Positions 8,887-20,917 of a DNA stretch of 64,000 nt are shown here, in pieces. The stretch is taken from assembly GCF_011058255.1 (NCBI RefSeq), contig NZ_JAALFH010000016.1, positions 18,353 through 82,352 on the forward strand, written 5' to 3'. The position numbers and the translations under genes are program-made. Below the pieces are notes generated by a model that ran no database searches, was not told the DNA's origin, and was given only the letters and a program-made list of their open reading frames with translations. This DNA is from Thioalkalivibrio sp. XN8 (GTDB lineage: Bacteria; Pseudomonadota; Gammaproteobacteria; Steroidobacterales; XN24). Every line of letters begins with the position of its first letter. Within the stretch, counting starts at the first letter, position 1.

Positions 8887-10182
8887 CTAGGCCAGCAGCC
8901 GGTCGGTGTCGGCCAGCAGCTCGGCCAGGTAACGCGTGAAGCGCACTGCGGCGGCGCCGTCGATGACGCGGTGGTCGTAGGACAGCGACAGCGGCAGCAT
9001 CAGCCGCGGCACGAACTCGCCGTCCTGCCATACGGGCTGCATCTGGTGGCGCGACACGCCGAGGATCGCCACCTCGGGCGCGTTGATGATGGGCGTGAAG
9101 AAGGTGCCGCCGATGCTGCCCAGGCTGGAGACGGTGAAGTTTCCGCCCTGCATGTCGGCCGCGGCGAGCTTGCCCTCGCGCGCCTTCTCCGACAGCTCGC
9201 CGAGCTCGCGCGCCACCTGGAACAGGCTCTTCTTCTCCAGCTCCTTGATCACCGGCACCACCAGCCCGCCCGGCGTGTCCACCGCGAAGCCGATGTTGTA
9301 GTAGTGCTTCACCACCAGCTGCTTGCCGTCCGGATGCAGCGAGGCGTTGAACTGCGGGAACTCTCTGAGCGCCTTGACGCAGGCTCGCAGGATGAACGCC
9401 AGCGGCGTAAGCTTGGCGCCTTCCTTCTCGGCGTCGGCCTTGAGGTCCTTGCGAGCGCGCTCGGTCTCGGTGATGTCGGCCTCGTCGAACTGGGTGACGT
9501 GCGGCAGGTTGACCCAGGAGGCGTGCAGCCGGGGCCCGGAGATGCGCTGCACGCGCGACAGTTCCTTGAGCTCGGTCGGGCCGAACTTGGAGAAATCCAC
9601 CTCGGGCACCGAGGGCAGTCCCGCGCCCGCGCCGCCGCCCTGCAGCGCCTGCTTCACCCAGGCCTTGACGTCGTCATGGGTGATGCGGCCCTTGACGCCG
9701 CTGCCCTTCACCTGCGCCAGGTTCACACCCATCTCGCGCGCGAACTTGCGCACCGAGGGACCGGCATGGACTTCGGCGCCGGGCTGCGGGGCCAGGTCCG
9801 GCGGCGCGTAGCCCGTCCGGCCGCGCGTCTCCTTCCGCTCGGCCTTAGCGTCCTTCTCGGCCTGCTCGCTCTTCTCGGGTTCTTGTTTCTTGCCGGCTTG
9901 CTCGCCCTCGGGGGGCTTTTCTTTCTCGCCACCCTCGTGCTCGCCGCCCTCCAGCACCACGATGACGTCGCCTTCGGACACGCGATCGCCCTTGCCGACC
10001 TTGACTTCGGCAACCGTGCCGCCGGAGGGCGCCGGCACGTCCATCGAAGCCTTGTCGGTCTCCAGCGTGATCAGCGGGTCCTCGGCGGCGACCGTGGCGC
10101 CCTGCTCGACGTGCACCTCGATAATCTCGACGTCGGTGAAGTCGCCGATGTCGGGGACGCGGATCTCCTTCCCGCCGGCCAT
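8887..10182 (-). CDS. aceF: pyruvate dehydrogenase E2, dihydrolipoyl acetyltransferase
   Basis: 431 residues. One lipoyl domain (1-78, lipoyl lysine K44), a charged Lys/Glu linker, then a peripheral subunit-binding domain (VRKFAREMGVNLAQVKGSG... about 140-175) and the catalytic domain ending with LSYDHRVIDG, whose His and Asp are catalytic. It transfers the acetyl group from lipoamide to CoA. E. coli AceF has three lipoyl domains; this one has one, and a further copy is on Lpd. I chose the ATG at 10182, 2 bases after the aceE stop; the upstream frame has no family similarity. Confidence 0.97.
   Translation of the reverse strand: MAGGKEIRVPDIGDFTDVEIIEVHVEQGATVAAEDPLITLETDKASMDVPAPSGGTVAEVKVGKGDRVSEGDVIVVLEGGEHEGGEKEKPPEGEQAGKKQEPEKSEQAEKDAKAERKETRGRTGYAPPDLAPQPGAEVHAGPSVRKFAREMGVNLAQVKGSGVKGRITHDDVKAWVKQALQGGGAGAGLPSVPEVDFSKFGPTELKELSRVQRISGPRLHASWVNLPHVTQFDEADITETERARKDLKADAEKEGAKLTPLAFILRACVKALREFPQFNASLHPDGKQLVVKHYYNIGFAVDTPGGLVVPVIKELEKKSLFQVARELGELSEKAREGKLAAADMQGGNFTVSSLGSIGGTFFTPIINAPEVAILGVSRHQMQPVWQDGEFVPRLMLPLSLSYDHRVIDGAAAVRFTRYLAELLADTDRLLA
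10113..10170. repeat. near-identical lipoyl coding segment (copy in aceF)
   Basis: Partner of the segment at 8808-8865; 56 of 58 bases identical. Two differences are silent third-position-like changes (the encoded peptides match over this stretch). Confidence 0.95.
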
Positions 10183-10184
10183 GC

Positions 10185-12851
<2,667 letters not shown>

Positions 12852-13031
12852 GTTCGCGGGCTCCCCTCGGGGCGGGAGCGACCGGGGCCTCCAGGGGTCG
12901 CTCGGGTGAATATTCGCGGCCTTGCTGCTACGATGACGCCCCGCAAAAACAGGGACCAGACACGTCGCGACCGTCGTTGTTTTGCGCCGGTTATCTTCGG
13001 TTCTAGCGCCCCTCCAGGTCAAGGATAAGGA

Positions 13032-14540
13032 ATGACCAGTCTGCTGCCGGAAGGCACCCTGCCCCGCCTCGTGCGACGTCGTGACCCGAAAGCGCTGCCG
13101 CAGCTCGACCACCTCCTCGTGCTGCTGCCGGCCGGCGCCGCCCGCGGCGCGTGGCAGGCGGTGCCCGGCGGCGATGCCCTGGCCGCCGCAGCACGGCGCC
13201 GCAAGCTGACCAAGGCGGGCGCCGTCTTCACTCTTCATCTCGATTCGCCGTGCCCGGTCACGGTCGCCACGCTGGACCCCGCGGCCGCGGCGTTCGCGCG
13301 GCTGTCGGTCGCGCGCAAGGCGGCGGCGGAGATCCGCTCGCACCGCCCGGCCAAGGTCGGCGTGATGACGGCGGGCGCCCCGGCCGCGGCGGCGCCGGGC
13401 TGGCTCGAGGCCGGCATCGCCGCGCTGCTGGCGGCCGAAGGCGAAATGCCGAAGTTTCGCCGCAAGGCGGAGCCGGGCCACTCGCGGCTGTCCACCATCA
13501 CGCTGCTCGACGAGGCGCCGGACCTGGACCTGAAGCGGCTGCGTGCCGAGGCCGAGGGCAATCATCTCGCCCGCTGGCTGGCCGCGCTGCCGCCCAACCG
13601 GCTGGATGCGGCCGGCTATCGCAGCCTGCTCGAAGAACTGGCCGGCCGCGAAGGCTGGGAGATGAGCTTCCTCGGCGAACGCGAACTGGCGGAGCTCGGG
13701 GCCGGCGCTTTCCTCGCCGTGGCCCAGGCCAACCCGCATCGCGACGCCGGCATCGCCCGGCTGCGCTACCGGCCGCGCGGCGCCGACCCGGCTGCAGCGC
13801 TGGCGCTGGTCGGCAAGGGCATCTGCTTCGACACCGGCGGCACCAACCTGAAGCCGTTCCGCGCCATGCTCGACATGCAGGAAGACATGCAGGGCAGCTC
13901 GGTCGCGCTCGGCACCCTGCTCGCGCTGACGCGAGTCGGCTTCGACCAGCCGGTGGACTGCTGGCTGGCGATCACCGAGAACCGCATCGGCCCGGCGGCC
14001 TACAATTCGCGCGACGTGGTGACCGCCCTCAACGGCACCACCATCGAGGTGATCCACACCGACGCCGAGGGCCGCATGGTGCTGGCCGATACCCTGGCGC
14101 TGGCGGCGCGCGAACAGCCGGCGCTGGTCATCGACTACGCCACCCTGACCGGCGCCTGCGTGGCGGCGCTGACGCATCGCTACAGCGGGGTGTTCGGCAA
14201 CCGCCCGGCGCTGCTCGAGCGCGCGGTCGCGGCCGGGCGCGACTCCGGCGAGCGGGTCTGGTCCTTCCCCATGGACGAGGACTATGACGAGGCGCTCGAA
14301 AGCCGGGTCGCCGACGTGCAGCAGTGCTCGCTGGACAACGACGGCGATCACATCCTCGCCGCGCGCTTCCTGCAGCGCTTCGTGCCGGACGAGCTGCCCT
14401 GGCTGCACGTCGATCTCGCCGCCGGCCACCACAAGGGCGGCCTCGCCCACGTGCCGACCGCCCAGACCGGCTTCGGCGTGCGCCTGACGCTGGCGATGCT
14501 GCTCGACCACGACCTGGGCGCCCCGGAGAGCGAAGCATGA
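13032..14540 (+). CDS. M17 leucyl aminopeptidase family protein
   Basis: 502 residues. The C-terminal catalytic domain has the metal-binding GKGICFDTGGTNLKP (about residues 262-276) and TDAEGRMVLADTL (about 346-358), the M17 signature in which Asp and Glu bind two metals and the Arg is catalytic. It removes N-terminal amino acids from peptides in the cytoplasm. The N-terminal domain diverges from E. coli PepA, so the subfamily (PepA- or PepB-like) is open. Start ATG at 13032 has AAGGATAAGG upstream. It overlaps pyrC by 4 bases (ATGA), so the peptidase, pyrC and rnt form a translationally coupled operon. Confidence 0.9.
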   Translation: MTSLLPEGTLPRLVRRRDPKALPQLDHLLVLLPAGAARGAWQAVPGGDALAAAARRRKLTKAGAVFTLHLDSPCPVTVATLDPAAAAFARLSVARKAAAEIRSHRPAKVGVMTAGAPAAAAPGWLEAGIAALLAAEGEMPKFRRKAEPGHSRLSTITLLDEAPDLDLKRLRAEAEGNHLARWLAALPPNRLDAAGYRSLLEELAGREGWEMSFLGERELAELGAGAFLAVAQANPHRDAGIARLRYRPRGADPAAALALVGKGICFDTGGTNLKPFRAMLDMQEDMQGSSVALGTLLALTRVGFDQPVDCWLAITENRIGPAAYNSRDVVTALNGTTIEVIHTDAEGRMVLADTLALAAREQPALVIDYATLTGACVAALTHRYSGVFGNRPALLERAVAAGRDSGERVWSFPMDEDYDEALESRVADVQQCSLDNDGDHILAARFLQRFVPDELPWLHVDLAAGHHKGGLAHVPTAQTGFGVRLTLAMLLDHDLGAPESEA

Positions 14541-15571
14541 GACTGACCCTGCGTCGTCCCGACGACTGGCACCTGCACCTGCGCGACGGGGAATTGCTGC
14601 GCGCCGTCCTGCCCTACACCGCGGCCCGCTTCGCCCGCGCCATCGTGATGCCCAACCTCTCGCCCCCGGTGACGACGACCGCGGCCGCCCTCGCCTATCG
14701 CGACCGCATCCTGGCGGCGCTGCCGGCGGGCAGCGACTTCCAGCCGCTGATGACGCTGTATCTCACGGACAACACTCCGCCCGAGGAGATCCGCCGGGCC
14801 CGGGACAGCGGCGCGATCGCGGGCGTGAAGCTCTATCCGGCCGGGGCGACCACCAACTCGGATTCCGGCGTCACCGACATCTGGCGCTGCGAGGCCGCGC
14901 TGGCCGCCATGGAAGAAGCGGGAATGGTGCTGCAGGTCCACGGCGAGGTCACGCACGCCGAGGTGGACGTGTTCCACCGCGAGCGCGTGTTCATCGAGAA
15001 CATCCTCGCACCGGTGGTGGAGCGCTTCCCGCGGCTCAAGGTCATTCTCGAGCACGTCACGACCGCGGACGGCGTGGACTTCGTGCGCGGGGCGCGCGAC
15101 GGCGTGGCGGCCACCATCACGCCCCAGCACATGATGCTGAATCGCAACGCGCTGTTCGCCGGCGGCCTGCGCCCCCATCACTACTGCCTGCCGGTGCTCA
15201 AGGCCGAGCGCCATCGCCAGGCCGTGCTGGATGCCGCCGTCAGCGGCAGCGCGCGCTTCTTCCTCGGCACCGACAGCGCGCCGCATACCCGCGGCAGCAA
15301 GGAGTCGTCCTGCGGCTGCGCCGGCATCTATTCCGCGCCGGTAGGCATCGAGATCTACGCCGAGCTGTTCGAGCAGGCCGGCGCCCTGGACCGGCTGGAA
15401 GCCTTCGCCAGCGAGTTCGGGCCGCGCTTCTACGGGCTGCCGCTGAACGAGGACCGGATCGTGCTCGAGCGGCGTCCCTGGCAGCCGCCCGCGGAGTACC
15501 GCGTCGGCGCCGACACCCTGGTGCCGTTCCGCGCCGGCGAGACCGTCAGCTGGTCGCTGGTGAGCGCGTGA
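14537..15571 (+). CDS. pyrC: dihydroorotase, class II
   Basis: 344 residues, matching E. coli PyrC (348). It cyclises carbamoyl aspartate to dihydroorotate in pyrimidine synthesis. The metal ligands H12 and H14 are in DWHLHLRDGE. The carboxylated lysine is K98 in GVKLYPAGATTNS, HGEV and EHVT provide further ligands, and FLGTDSAPHTR carries the catalytic Asp. The start overlaps the aminopeptidase stop (ATGA) and the stop overlaps the rnt start (GTGA). Confidence 0.97.
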   Translation: MRLTLRRPDDWHLHLRDGELLRAVLPYTAARFARAIVMPNLSPPVTTTAAALAYRDRILAALPAGSDFQPLMTLYLTDNTPPEEIRRARDSGAIAGVKLYPAGATTNSDSGVTDIWRCEAALAAMEEAGMVLQVHGEVTHAEVDVFHRERVFIENILAPVVERFPRLKVILEHVTTADGVDFVRGARDGVAATITPQHMMLNRNALFAGGLRPHHYCLPVLKAERHRQAVLDAAVSGSARFFLGTDSAPHTRGSKESSCGCAGIYSAPVGIEIYAELFEQAGALDRLEAFASEFGPRFYGLPLNEDRIVLERRPWQPPAEYRVGADTLVPFRAGETVSWSLVSA

Positions 15572-16218
15572 GCGACGTCCCGGAAGAACCCGGGAGCCCG
15601 CCGGCCGGGCTGATGGCCGGCCGCTTCCGTGCTTTCCTGCCGGTCGTGGTCGATGTCGAGACCGGCGGCTTCAATGCCCGCACCGATGCCCTGCTGGAGA
15701 TCGCCGCGGTGCTGATCGAGCCGACCGAGGACGGAAGCTTCGCGCGCGGCGAGGACTGGCGCTACCACGTCCAGCCCTTCCCGGGCGCCAATTGCGACCC
15801 TGCCTCGCTGGAGGTCAACGGCATCGATCCCTGGCATCCGCTGCGGCCGGCCCTGCCCGAGCGCGACGCCCTGCAGCGGATTTTCCGCGAGGTCCGCACG
15901 GCCGTCCGGCGGCACGGCTGCACCCGGGCCATCCTGGTGGGTCACAACTCCTTCTTCGACCTTAATTTCCTCAACGCCGCGGTGGAGCGCTGCGGCATCA
16001 AGCGCAACCCCTTCCATCCCTTCTCCAGCCTCGATACGGCGACGCTGGGCGCCGTGGCGTATGGCCAGACCGTGCTGTCGCGCATCGTCGAGGCCGCCGG
16101 GCTGGAATGGGACAGCAGCTCGGCGCACTCCGCCGGCTACGACGCGCGCATTACCGCCGACGTGTTCTGCACCATCGTCAACCAGTTCCGCGACATCTAC
16201 GAGTCGCGGCAGGGTTGA
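15568..16218 (+). CDS. rnt: ribonuclease T
   Basis: 216 residues, DEDDh exonuclease that trims 3' ends of tRNA and other stable RNAs. Acidic residues D29 and E31 are in VVVDVETGGFN, the second Asp is in GHNSFFDLNFLNAA, and the His/Asp pair is in HSAGYDARITADVF, all in the order and spacing of RNase T. Starts with GTG at 15568, overlapping the pyrC stop by 4 bases, which forces coupling. A later internal start (ATG at residue 16, MAGRFRAFLP) would give a protein closer to the E. coli length and cannot be excluded. Confidence 0.95.
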   Translation: MSDVPEEPGSPPAGLMAGRFRAFLPVVVDVETGGFNARTDALLEIAAVLIEPTEDGSFARGEDWRYHVQPFPGANCDPASLEVNGIDPWHPLRPALPERDALQRIFREVRTAVRRHGCTRAILVGHNSFFDLNFLNAAVERCGIKRNPFHPFSSLDTATLGAVAYGQTVLSRIVEAAGLEWDSSSAHSAGYDARITADVFCTIVNQFRDIYESRQG

Positions 16219-16236
16219 GGCCTGCAACCGGGCGAG

Positions 16237-16560
16237 TCAGGCCTTGGCAGCCGACTCGTCCAGCAGCTTCTTCAGCTCGCCCGAGTGATACATCTCGACC
16301 ACGATGTCGCAGCCGCCGATCAGCTCGCCGTTGACGTAGAGCTGCGGGTAGGTGGGCCAGTTGGAATAGGCCTTCAGCCCTTCCCGGATCTCAGGATCCT
16401 CGAAGATGTTGAAAGAGGCGAAGTCGGCGCCGCAGGCCCGCAGCGCAGCCACTGTCTGCGCCGAGAAGCCGCACTGCGGAAAGTCCGGCGTCCCCTTCAT
16501 GAACAGCAGCACCGGACTCGACTCCAGCGTCTGCTTGATCCGCTCGTTGATGGCTTCCAT
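16237..16560 (-). CDS. grxD: monothiol glutaredoxin, Grx4 type
   Basis: 107 residues. The monothiol active site CGFS is at residues 30-33, followed by the glutathione-binding WPTYPQLYVNGELIGGCDI. Grx4-type proteins carry and deliver [2Fe-2S] clusters, usually as glutathione-bridged dimers with BolA partners. I chose ATG at 16560; a GTG two codons upstream (16566) is also served by the AGGAGA site. It lies 30 bases downstream of sodB on the same strand, so the two oxidative/iron genes may be cotranscribed. Confidence 0.96.
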   Translation of the reverse strand: MEAINERIKQTLESSPVLLFMKGTPDFPQCGFSAQTVAALRACGADFASFNIFEDPEIREGLKAYSNWPTYPQLYVNGELIGGCDIVVEMYHSGELKKLLDESAAKA

Positions 16561-16590
16561 CGACACTGTTCTCCTGCTTGATGTTCCGGC

Positions 16591-17169
16591 TCATTCCAGG
16601 TTCGACGCGACGAAATCCCAGTTCACCAGTTGCCAGAAGGCTTCCAGGTACTTGGGGCGCGCGTTCCGGTAATCGATGTAGTAGGCATGCTCCCAGACGT
16701 CGCAGGTGAGCAGCGGCTTGCTGTCGCCGGTGATCGGCGTTTCGGCGTTGCTGGTCTGCACGATGGCGAGCTTGCCGTCGGGCTGCTTCACCAGCCACGC
16801 CCAGCCGGAGCCGAACAGGGTCACGGACTTGTCCGAGAACTGCTCCTTGAACGCCGCGAAGGAACCAAAGGCGGCGTTGATGGCCTCGGCCAGCTTGCCG
16901 GTCGGCTCGCCACCGCCGTTCGGCGCCAGGCAATGCCAGTAGAAAGTGTGGTTCCAGACCTGGGCCGCGTTGTTGAACACGCCGCCCGTGCTGCCGCGGA
17001 CGATGTCTTCCAGCGACTTGTCGGCCCACTCGGTCCCTTCGATCAGGGGGTTGAGCTTGTCGACGTAGGTCTTGTGGTGCTTGCCGTAGTGGTACTCGAG
17101 TGTCTCTTTCGAAATATGCGGCTCGAGCGCATCCATGGCATAGGGCAAGTCAGGCAGGGTGTGCGCCAT
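16591..17169 (-). CDS. sodB: superoxide dismutase [Fe]
   Basis: 192 residues. The metal ligands fall at exactly the E. coli SodB positions: H27, H74, D157 and H161 ([33 protein letters not shown]). The NNAAQ segment with Gln 70 is typical of the iron form rather than the manganese form. Start ATG 17169 has a GAGGAG site. The 5' leader (17170-17260) contains two GTTATAC hexamer-like repeats 12 bases apart and a small GGGGCT/AGCCCC hairpin; one of the TATAC boxes probably serves as -10. Cytoplasmic defence against superoxide. Confidence 0.97.
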   Translation of the reverse strand: MAHTLPDLPYAMDALEPHISKETLEYHYGKHHKTYVDKLNPLIEGTEWADKSLEDIVRGSTGGVFNNAAQVWNHTFYWHCLAPNGGGEPTGKLAEAINAAFGSFAAFKEQFSDKSVTLFGSGWAWLVKQPDGKLAIVQTSNAETPITGDSKPLLTCDVWEHAYYIDYRNARPKYLEAFWQLVNWDFVASNLE

Positions 17170-17332
17170 TGCGTACTCCTCGAAACTGTATCGCGCTGGA
17201 TGAATGAAGGGGCTTGCAGCCCCATACGTATAACCCGAAGTATAACAGAGCCCCTCCGCCGGGCAGGGCGCGCCGGGGCCGGAACGCGGCCTGCCGGGCT
17301 ATACTTCCGCCGCCCGCTGCGAAGGAACAAGC

Positions 17333-18187
17333 ATGCGCCCGCCCCAGCTCCCCGCCGACCTGGACGACGTCGTCGCCCGCGCCCTCGCGGAAGACGTGGG
17401 CCCCGGCGACGTCACCGCCGACCTCGTACCCCCGGGCTGCCGGGCCGAAGCCACGGTCATCACCCGGGAGGACGCCGTGCTGTGCGGGACGGCCTGGTTC
17501 GAGCGGGTTTTCGCCATGCTGGACCCAGCGGTTTCGATCGCCTGGCAGGCCGCGGACGGCGACCCGGTCGCGGCCGGGGCCGAGCTCTGCCGGCTCGCGG
17601 GGCCGGCGCGGCCGCTGCTCAGCGGCGAGCGCACGGCGCTGAACTTCCTCCAGTCGCTGTCGGGCACCGCGACCCTTGCCCGGCGCTACGCCGACGCCGT
17701 CGCCGGCACCGGCTGCCGCGTGCTGGACACGCGCAAGACGGTGCCGGGGCTGCGCTCGGCGCAGAAATACGCCGTCGCCTGCGGCGGCGCCGCCAACCAC
17801 CGGCACGGCCTCTTCGACGCGCTGCTAATCAAGGAGAACCACATCATCGCTGCGGGCGGCCTGGACCAGGCGCTGCGGGCGGCCCGCGCGCGGCATCCCG
17901 GGCTCACGCTGGAGATCGAGGTGGAGTCACTGGTGGAACTCGACCTCGCCCTCGCCGGCGAGCCGGACATCATCATGCTGGACAACTTCGACCTGGCCGC
18001 GCTGCGCGAAGCCGTGGTCCGCACGCACCGCGCCCCGGGGGCCATCCGCCTGGAGGCCTCCGGGAACGTTTCGCTGGCCACGGTCCGCGCTATCGCCGAG
18101 ACCGGCGTGGACTACATCTCGGTGGGCGAGCTGACCAAGAACCTGCGCGCGGTGGATCTCTCGATGCGCTTCCGGCTCGAGGCCTGA
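17333..18187 (+). CDS. nadC: nicotinate-nucleotide pyrophosphorylase (carboxylating)
   Basis: 284 residues, the QPRTase of NAD synthesis: quinolinate plus PRPP to nicotinate mononucleotide and CO2. Visible family motifs are AEDVGPGDVTADL near the N-terminus, SGERTALNFLQSLSG, LDTRKTVPGLRSAQKYAV, GGAANHRHGLFDALLIKENHI (split; catalytic Arg, His and Lys residues) and DNFDL / EASGNVSL near the C-terminus. ATG at 17333 has a GGA site and a TATACT box (17300-17305) 27 bases upstream, a plausible -10. Divergent from sodB. Confidence 0.97.
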   Translation: MRPPQLPADLDDVVARALAEDVGPGDVTADLVPPGCRAEATVITREDAVLCGTAWFERVFAMLDPAVSIAWQAADGDPVAAGAELCRLAGPARPLLSGERTALNFLQSLSGTATLARRYADAVAGTGCRVLDTRKTVPGLRSAQKYAVACGGAANHRHGLFDALLIKENHIIAAGGLDQALRAARARHPGLTLEIEVESLVELDLALAGEPDIIMLDNFDLAALREAVVRTHRAPGAIRLEASGNVSLATVRAIAETGVDYISVGELTKNLRAVDLSMRFRLEA

Positions 18188-18365
18188 AACCGGCCCCCGA
18201 ATCCCTGTTGCGGCGCACAACCCGGGATTGCCCGGGGCCTCGCACCTGACCGGCCCGGGGCACCGCGGACTATGGCCGGCCGCCGCCGCCGCGCTGCCCC
18301 TCGGCGTTGATTTTGCAGCGCAAAAACCGAATCCCAACGGCTGTTTGAATCGAAGACCTGTTTGC

Positions 18366-18394
18366 TTGCAGGGCCCCGTTTGAGTGGGTTATAA
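18366..18394 (+). promoter_or_regulatory. probable sigma-70 promoter of fadE
   Basis: TTGCAG (18366-18371) and TTATAA (18389-18394) separated by exactly 17 bases, about 70 bases before the fadE start. This is the best promoter match in the 278-base gap between nadC and fadE (18188-18465). The same gap also holds a CCCGGG-ATTG-CCCGGG hairpin just after nadC (no U-run) and two GTTTG half-sites that could be part of a fatty-acid repressor operator, but no full palindrome. Confidence 0.5.
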
Positions 18395-18465
18395 GCGAAT
18401 GATGCGGCGCGGCAGATGCGGTGCAAAGCCAGCTGCGCCCGGCTCCCGACATGGCGGAGGACACC

Positions 18466-20883
18466 ATGACTGCTCTGACTATCCTGTTACTTACCCTGGT
18501 CGTCGCCGGCACGCTCGCCTACCTGCGCAGCAGCCTGACGGTCTGGACCGGGGCCCTGGCGGCGCTGCTGCTCGTGATCCAGCTGGCCGGCGGCGGCCTG
18601 TCCCCCGCCCCCTGGATCGTGTTCGCGGTGGCGGCCGGACTCCTGAATCTCAAGCCGCTGCGCCGGACCCTGCTGAGCCGGCCGCTGCTGAAGTGGTTCA
18701 AGTCCGTCCTGCCGCCGATGTCCCAGACCGAGAAGGACGCCATCGACGCCGGCACGGTGTGGTGGGACGCGGAGCTGTTCACCGGCCGCCCGAACTGGAA
18801 CGCCCTGCTGCGCACGCCGCGGGCCGAGCTGACCGACGAGGAGCAGGCCTTCCTTGACGGCCCGGTCGAGGACCTCTGCCGCATGCTCGACGACTGGAAG
18901 ATCAACCACGAGCTGGACGACCTGCCGCCGGAGGTCTGGGACTTCCTCGGCAAGCACCGCTTCTTCGCCATGATCATCCCGAAGGAATACGGCGGGCTCG
19001 ATTTCTCGGCGCGCGGCCAGTCCGAGGTGGTGATGAAGATCGCCAGCCGCAGTGTGGCCGCCGCGGTGACCGTCATGGTGCCGAACTCCCTCGGCCCCGG
19101 TGAGCTGCTGATGCACTACGGCACGCCGGAGCAGAAGCAGCACTTCCTGCCGCGGCTGGCCGACGGCCGCGAGATCCCCGCCTTCGCCCTGACCGGCCCC
19201 TGGGCCGGCTCCGACGCCGGCTCGATGCCCGACGAGGGCGTGGTCTGCAAGGGCGAGTACAAGGGCAAGGAAGTGCTCGGCTTCCGCGTCAACTGGGCCA
19301 AGCGCTACATCACGCTGGGCCCGATCGCCACCATTCTCGGCCTCGCCTTCAAGGCGCGTGACCCCGACGGGCTGCTGGGCGGCAAGAAGGAGCTGGGCAT
19401 CACCTGCGCCCTGATCCCGACCGACACCCCCGGAGTGGAGATCGGCCGCCGCCACAACCCGGCCGGCGCCTTCCAGAACGGGCCCAACAGCGGCACCGAC
19501 GTGTTCGTGCCGATGGAGTGGGTGATCGGGGGCCAGCCCCAGGTCGGCAACGGCTGGAAGATGCTCATGGACTGCCTGTCGGTGGGCCGCGCCATCTCCC
19601 TGCCGGCGCTCGGCACGGCCGGCGGCAAGACCGCGGCGCGGATGACCGGCGCCTACGCGCGGGTGCGGCGCCAGTTCAAGATCCCGATCGGCCGCTTCGA
19701 GGGCATCGAGGAGCCGCTGGCCCGCATCGCCGGCGTCACCTACCGGATGGATGCGGCGCGCGTCCTGACCGCCACGGCGCTGGCGCTCGGCGGCAAGCCG
19801 TCGGTGCTCTCCGCGATCCTGAAGTACAACAACACCGAGGGCATGCGCCAGGCGATCAACGACGCCATGGACGTCCACGCCGGCCGCGCGGTCTGCCTGG
19901 GGCCGAAGAACTACCTCGCCCAGACCTACCAGACCGTGCCCGTCGCGATCACGGTGGAAGGCGCGAACATCCTGACGCGCAGCATGATCATCTTCGGCCA
20001 GGGCGCCATCCGCTGCCATCCCTACGTGCTGAAGGAAATGCTGGCCGCCGCCGACACCGACGAGACCGCCGGGCTGAAGGCCTTCGACGAGGCCTTCTTC
20101 GCCCACGCCGGGTTCACCATCAGCAACCTGGTGCGCTCCTTTGTGCTGGCCGTCACCGGCGCGCGCTTCGTCAAGGCGCCCGACCTCGGGCCGACCGCGC
20201 CCTATGCCCGCAAGCTGACCCGCATGAGCGCCTCCTTCGCCCTGCTGGCGGACGTCGCCATGCTGACTTTGGGCGGCGACCTGAAGCGGCGCGAGAAACT
20301 CTCCGGCCGCTTCGCCGACATCCTCAGCCACCTCTACATGGCCTCGGCCGTGCTGAAGCGCTTCGAGGACGACGGCCGGCCCGCCGCTGACCTGCCGATC
20401 GTGCGCTGGGCGCTGGACGATTCGCTGGCCATCATCGAGGAACGCCTGGACGGCATCCTGCGCAACTTCCCGGTGAAGGGCGTGGGCGGCTTCCTGCGGC
20501 CCTTCGTGCTGCCGCTCGGCCGCCGGTTCCGGCCGGCCTCGGACCGGCTCGGGCACGAGGTGGCGAAACTGCTGCTCAGCCCCTCGGAGACGCGCGACCG
20601 GCTCACCGCCGGCATGTTCTACGAACTGAACGCGGACGACCCGCTCGGCCTCATGGAACTCGCGCTGCAGAAGGTCATCGCCGCGGAGCCGATCGAGCGC
20701 AAGCTCGGCACCAGCGTCACTGCCGCGAACCTGGAGCGGGTGCTCGCGAAGGGCCTCGCCGAAGGCCTCATCAACGAACTCGAGGCCGAGGAAATGCGCG
20801 AGGCCATGGCCCTCACCGCCGAGGCCATCGCCGTTGACGACTTCCCCGGCCGGCCGCGCCAGGCGGGACAGCAGGCCGCCTGA
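18466..20883 (+). CDS. fadE: acyl-CoA dehydrogenase, FadE type
   Basis: 805 residues, the large FadE form (E. coli 814). Two N-terminal hydrophobic segments (residues 3-20 and 24-55) anchor it, as in FadE. The acyl-CoA dehydrogenase core begins near WWDAELFTGRPNW and contains FFAMIIPKEYGGL, ALTGPWAGSDAGS (flavin/substrate loop), ITVEGANILTRSMIIFGQGAIRCHPYV and a long alpha-helical C-terminal extension. It catalyses the first step of beta-oxidation. The ATG at 18466 is preceded by GGAGG five bases away; the earlier ATG at 18451 has no such site. Confidence 0.95.
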   Translation: MTALTILLLTLVVAGTLAYLRSSLTVWTGALAALLLVIQLAGGGLSPAPWIVFAVAAGLLNLKPLRRTLLSRPLLKWFKSVLPPMSQTEKDAIDAGTVWWDAELFTGRPNWNALLRTPRAELTDEEQAFLDGPVEDLCRMLDDWKINHELDDLPPEVWDFLGKHRFFAMIIPKEYGGLDFSARGQSEVVMKIASRSVAAAVTVMVPNSLGPGELLMHYGTPEQKQHFLPRLADGREIPAFALTGPWAGSDAGSMPDEGVVCKGEYKGKEVLGFRVNWAKRYITLGPIATILGLAFKARDPDGLLGGKKELGITCALIPTDTPGVEIGRRHNPAGAFQNGPNSGTDVFVPMEWVIGGQPQVGNGWKMLMDCLSVGRAISLPALGTAGGKTAARMTGAYARVRRQFKIPIGRFEGIEEPLARIAGVTYRMDAARVLTATALALGGKPSVLSAILKYNNTEGMRQAINDAMDVHAGRAVCLGPKNYLAQTYQTVPVAITVEGANILTRSMIIFGQGAIRCHPYVLKEMLAAADTDETAGLKAFDEAFFAHAGFTISNLVRSFVLAVTGARFVKAPDLGPTAPYARKLTRMSASFALLADVAMLTLGGDLKRREKLSGRFADILSHLYMASAVLKRFEDDGRPAADLPIVRWALDDSLAIIEERLDGILRNFPVKGVGGFLRPFVLPLGRRFRPASDRLGHEVAKLLLSPSETRDRLTAGMFYELNADDPLGLMELALQKVIAAEPIERKLGTSVTAANLERVLAKGLAEGLINELEAEEMREAMALTAEAIAVDDFPGRPRQAGQQAA

Positions 20884-20917
20884 CCGCGCCCGTCCCGCCG
20901 GTCCGGCATGCCGGTCG

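Noticed and set aside
12852..14510. Extension of the aceE frame upstream to 14510
   Set aside because: The part upstream of 12851 is antisense to the aminopeptidase and has no family similarity; ATG 12851 gives the normal AceE length.
18188..18300. CCCGGG-ATTG-CCCGGG hairpin as nadC terminator
   Set aside because: Stem is short and no U-run follows.
18320..18365. Fatty-acid repressor (PsrA/FadR-like) operator upstream of fadE
   Set aside because: Only GTTTG half-sites can be seen; no full palindrome fits.
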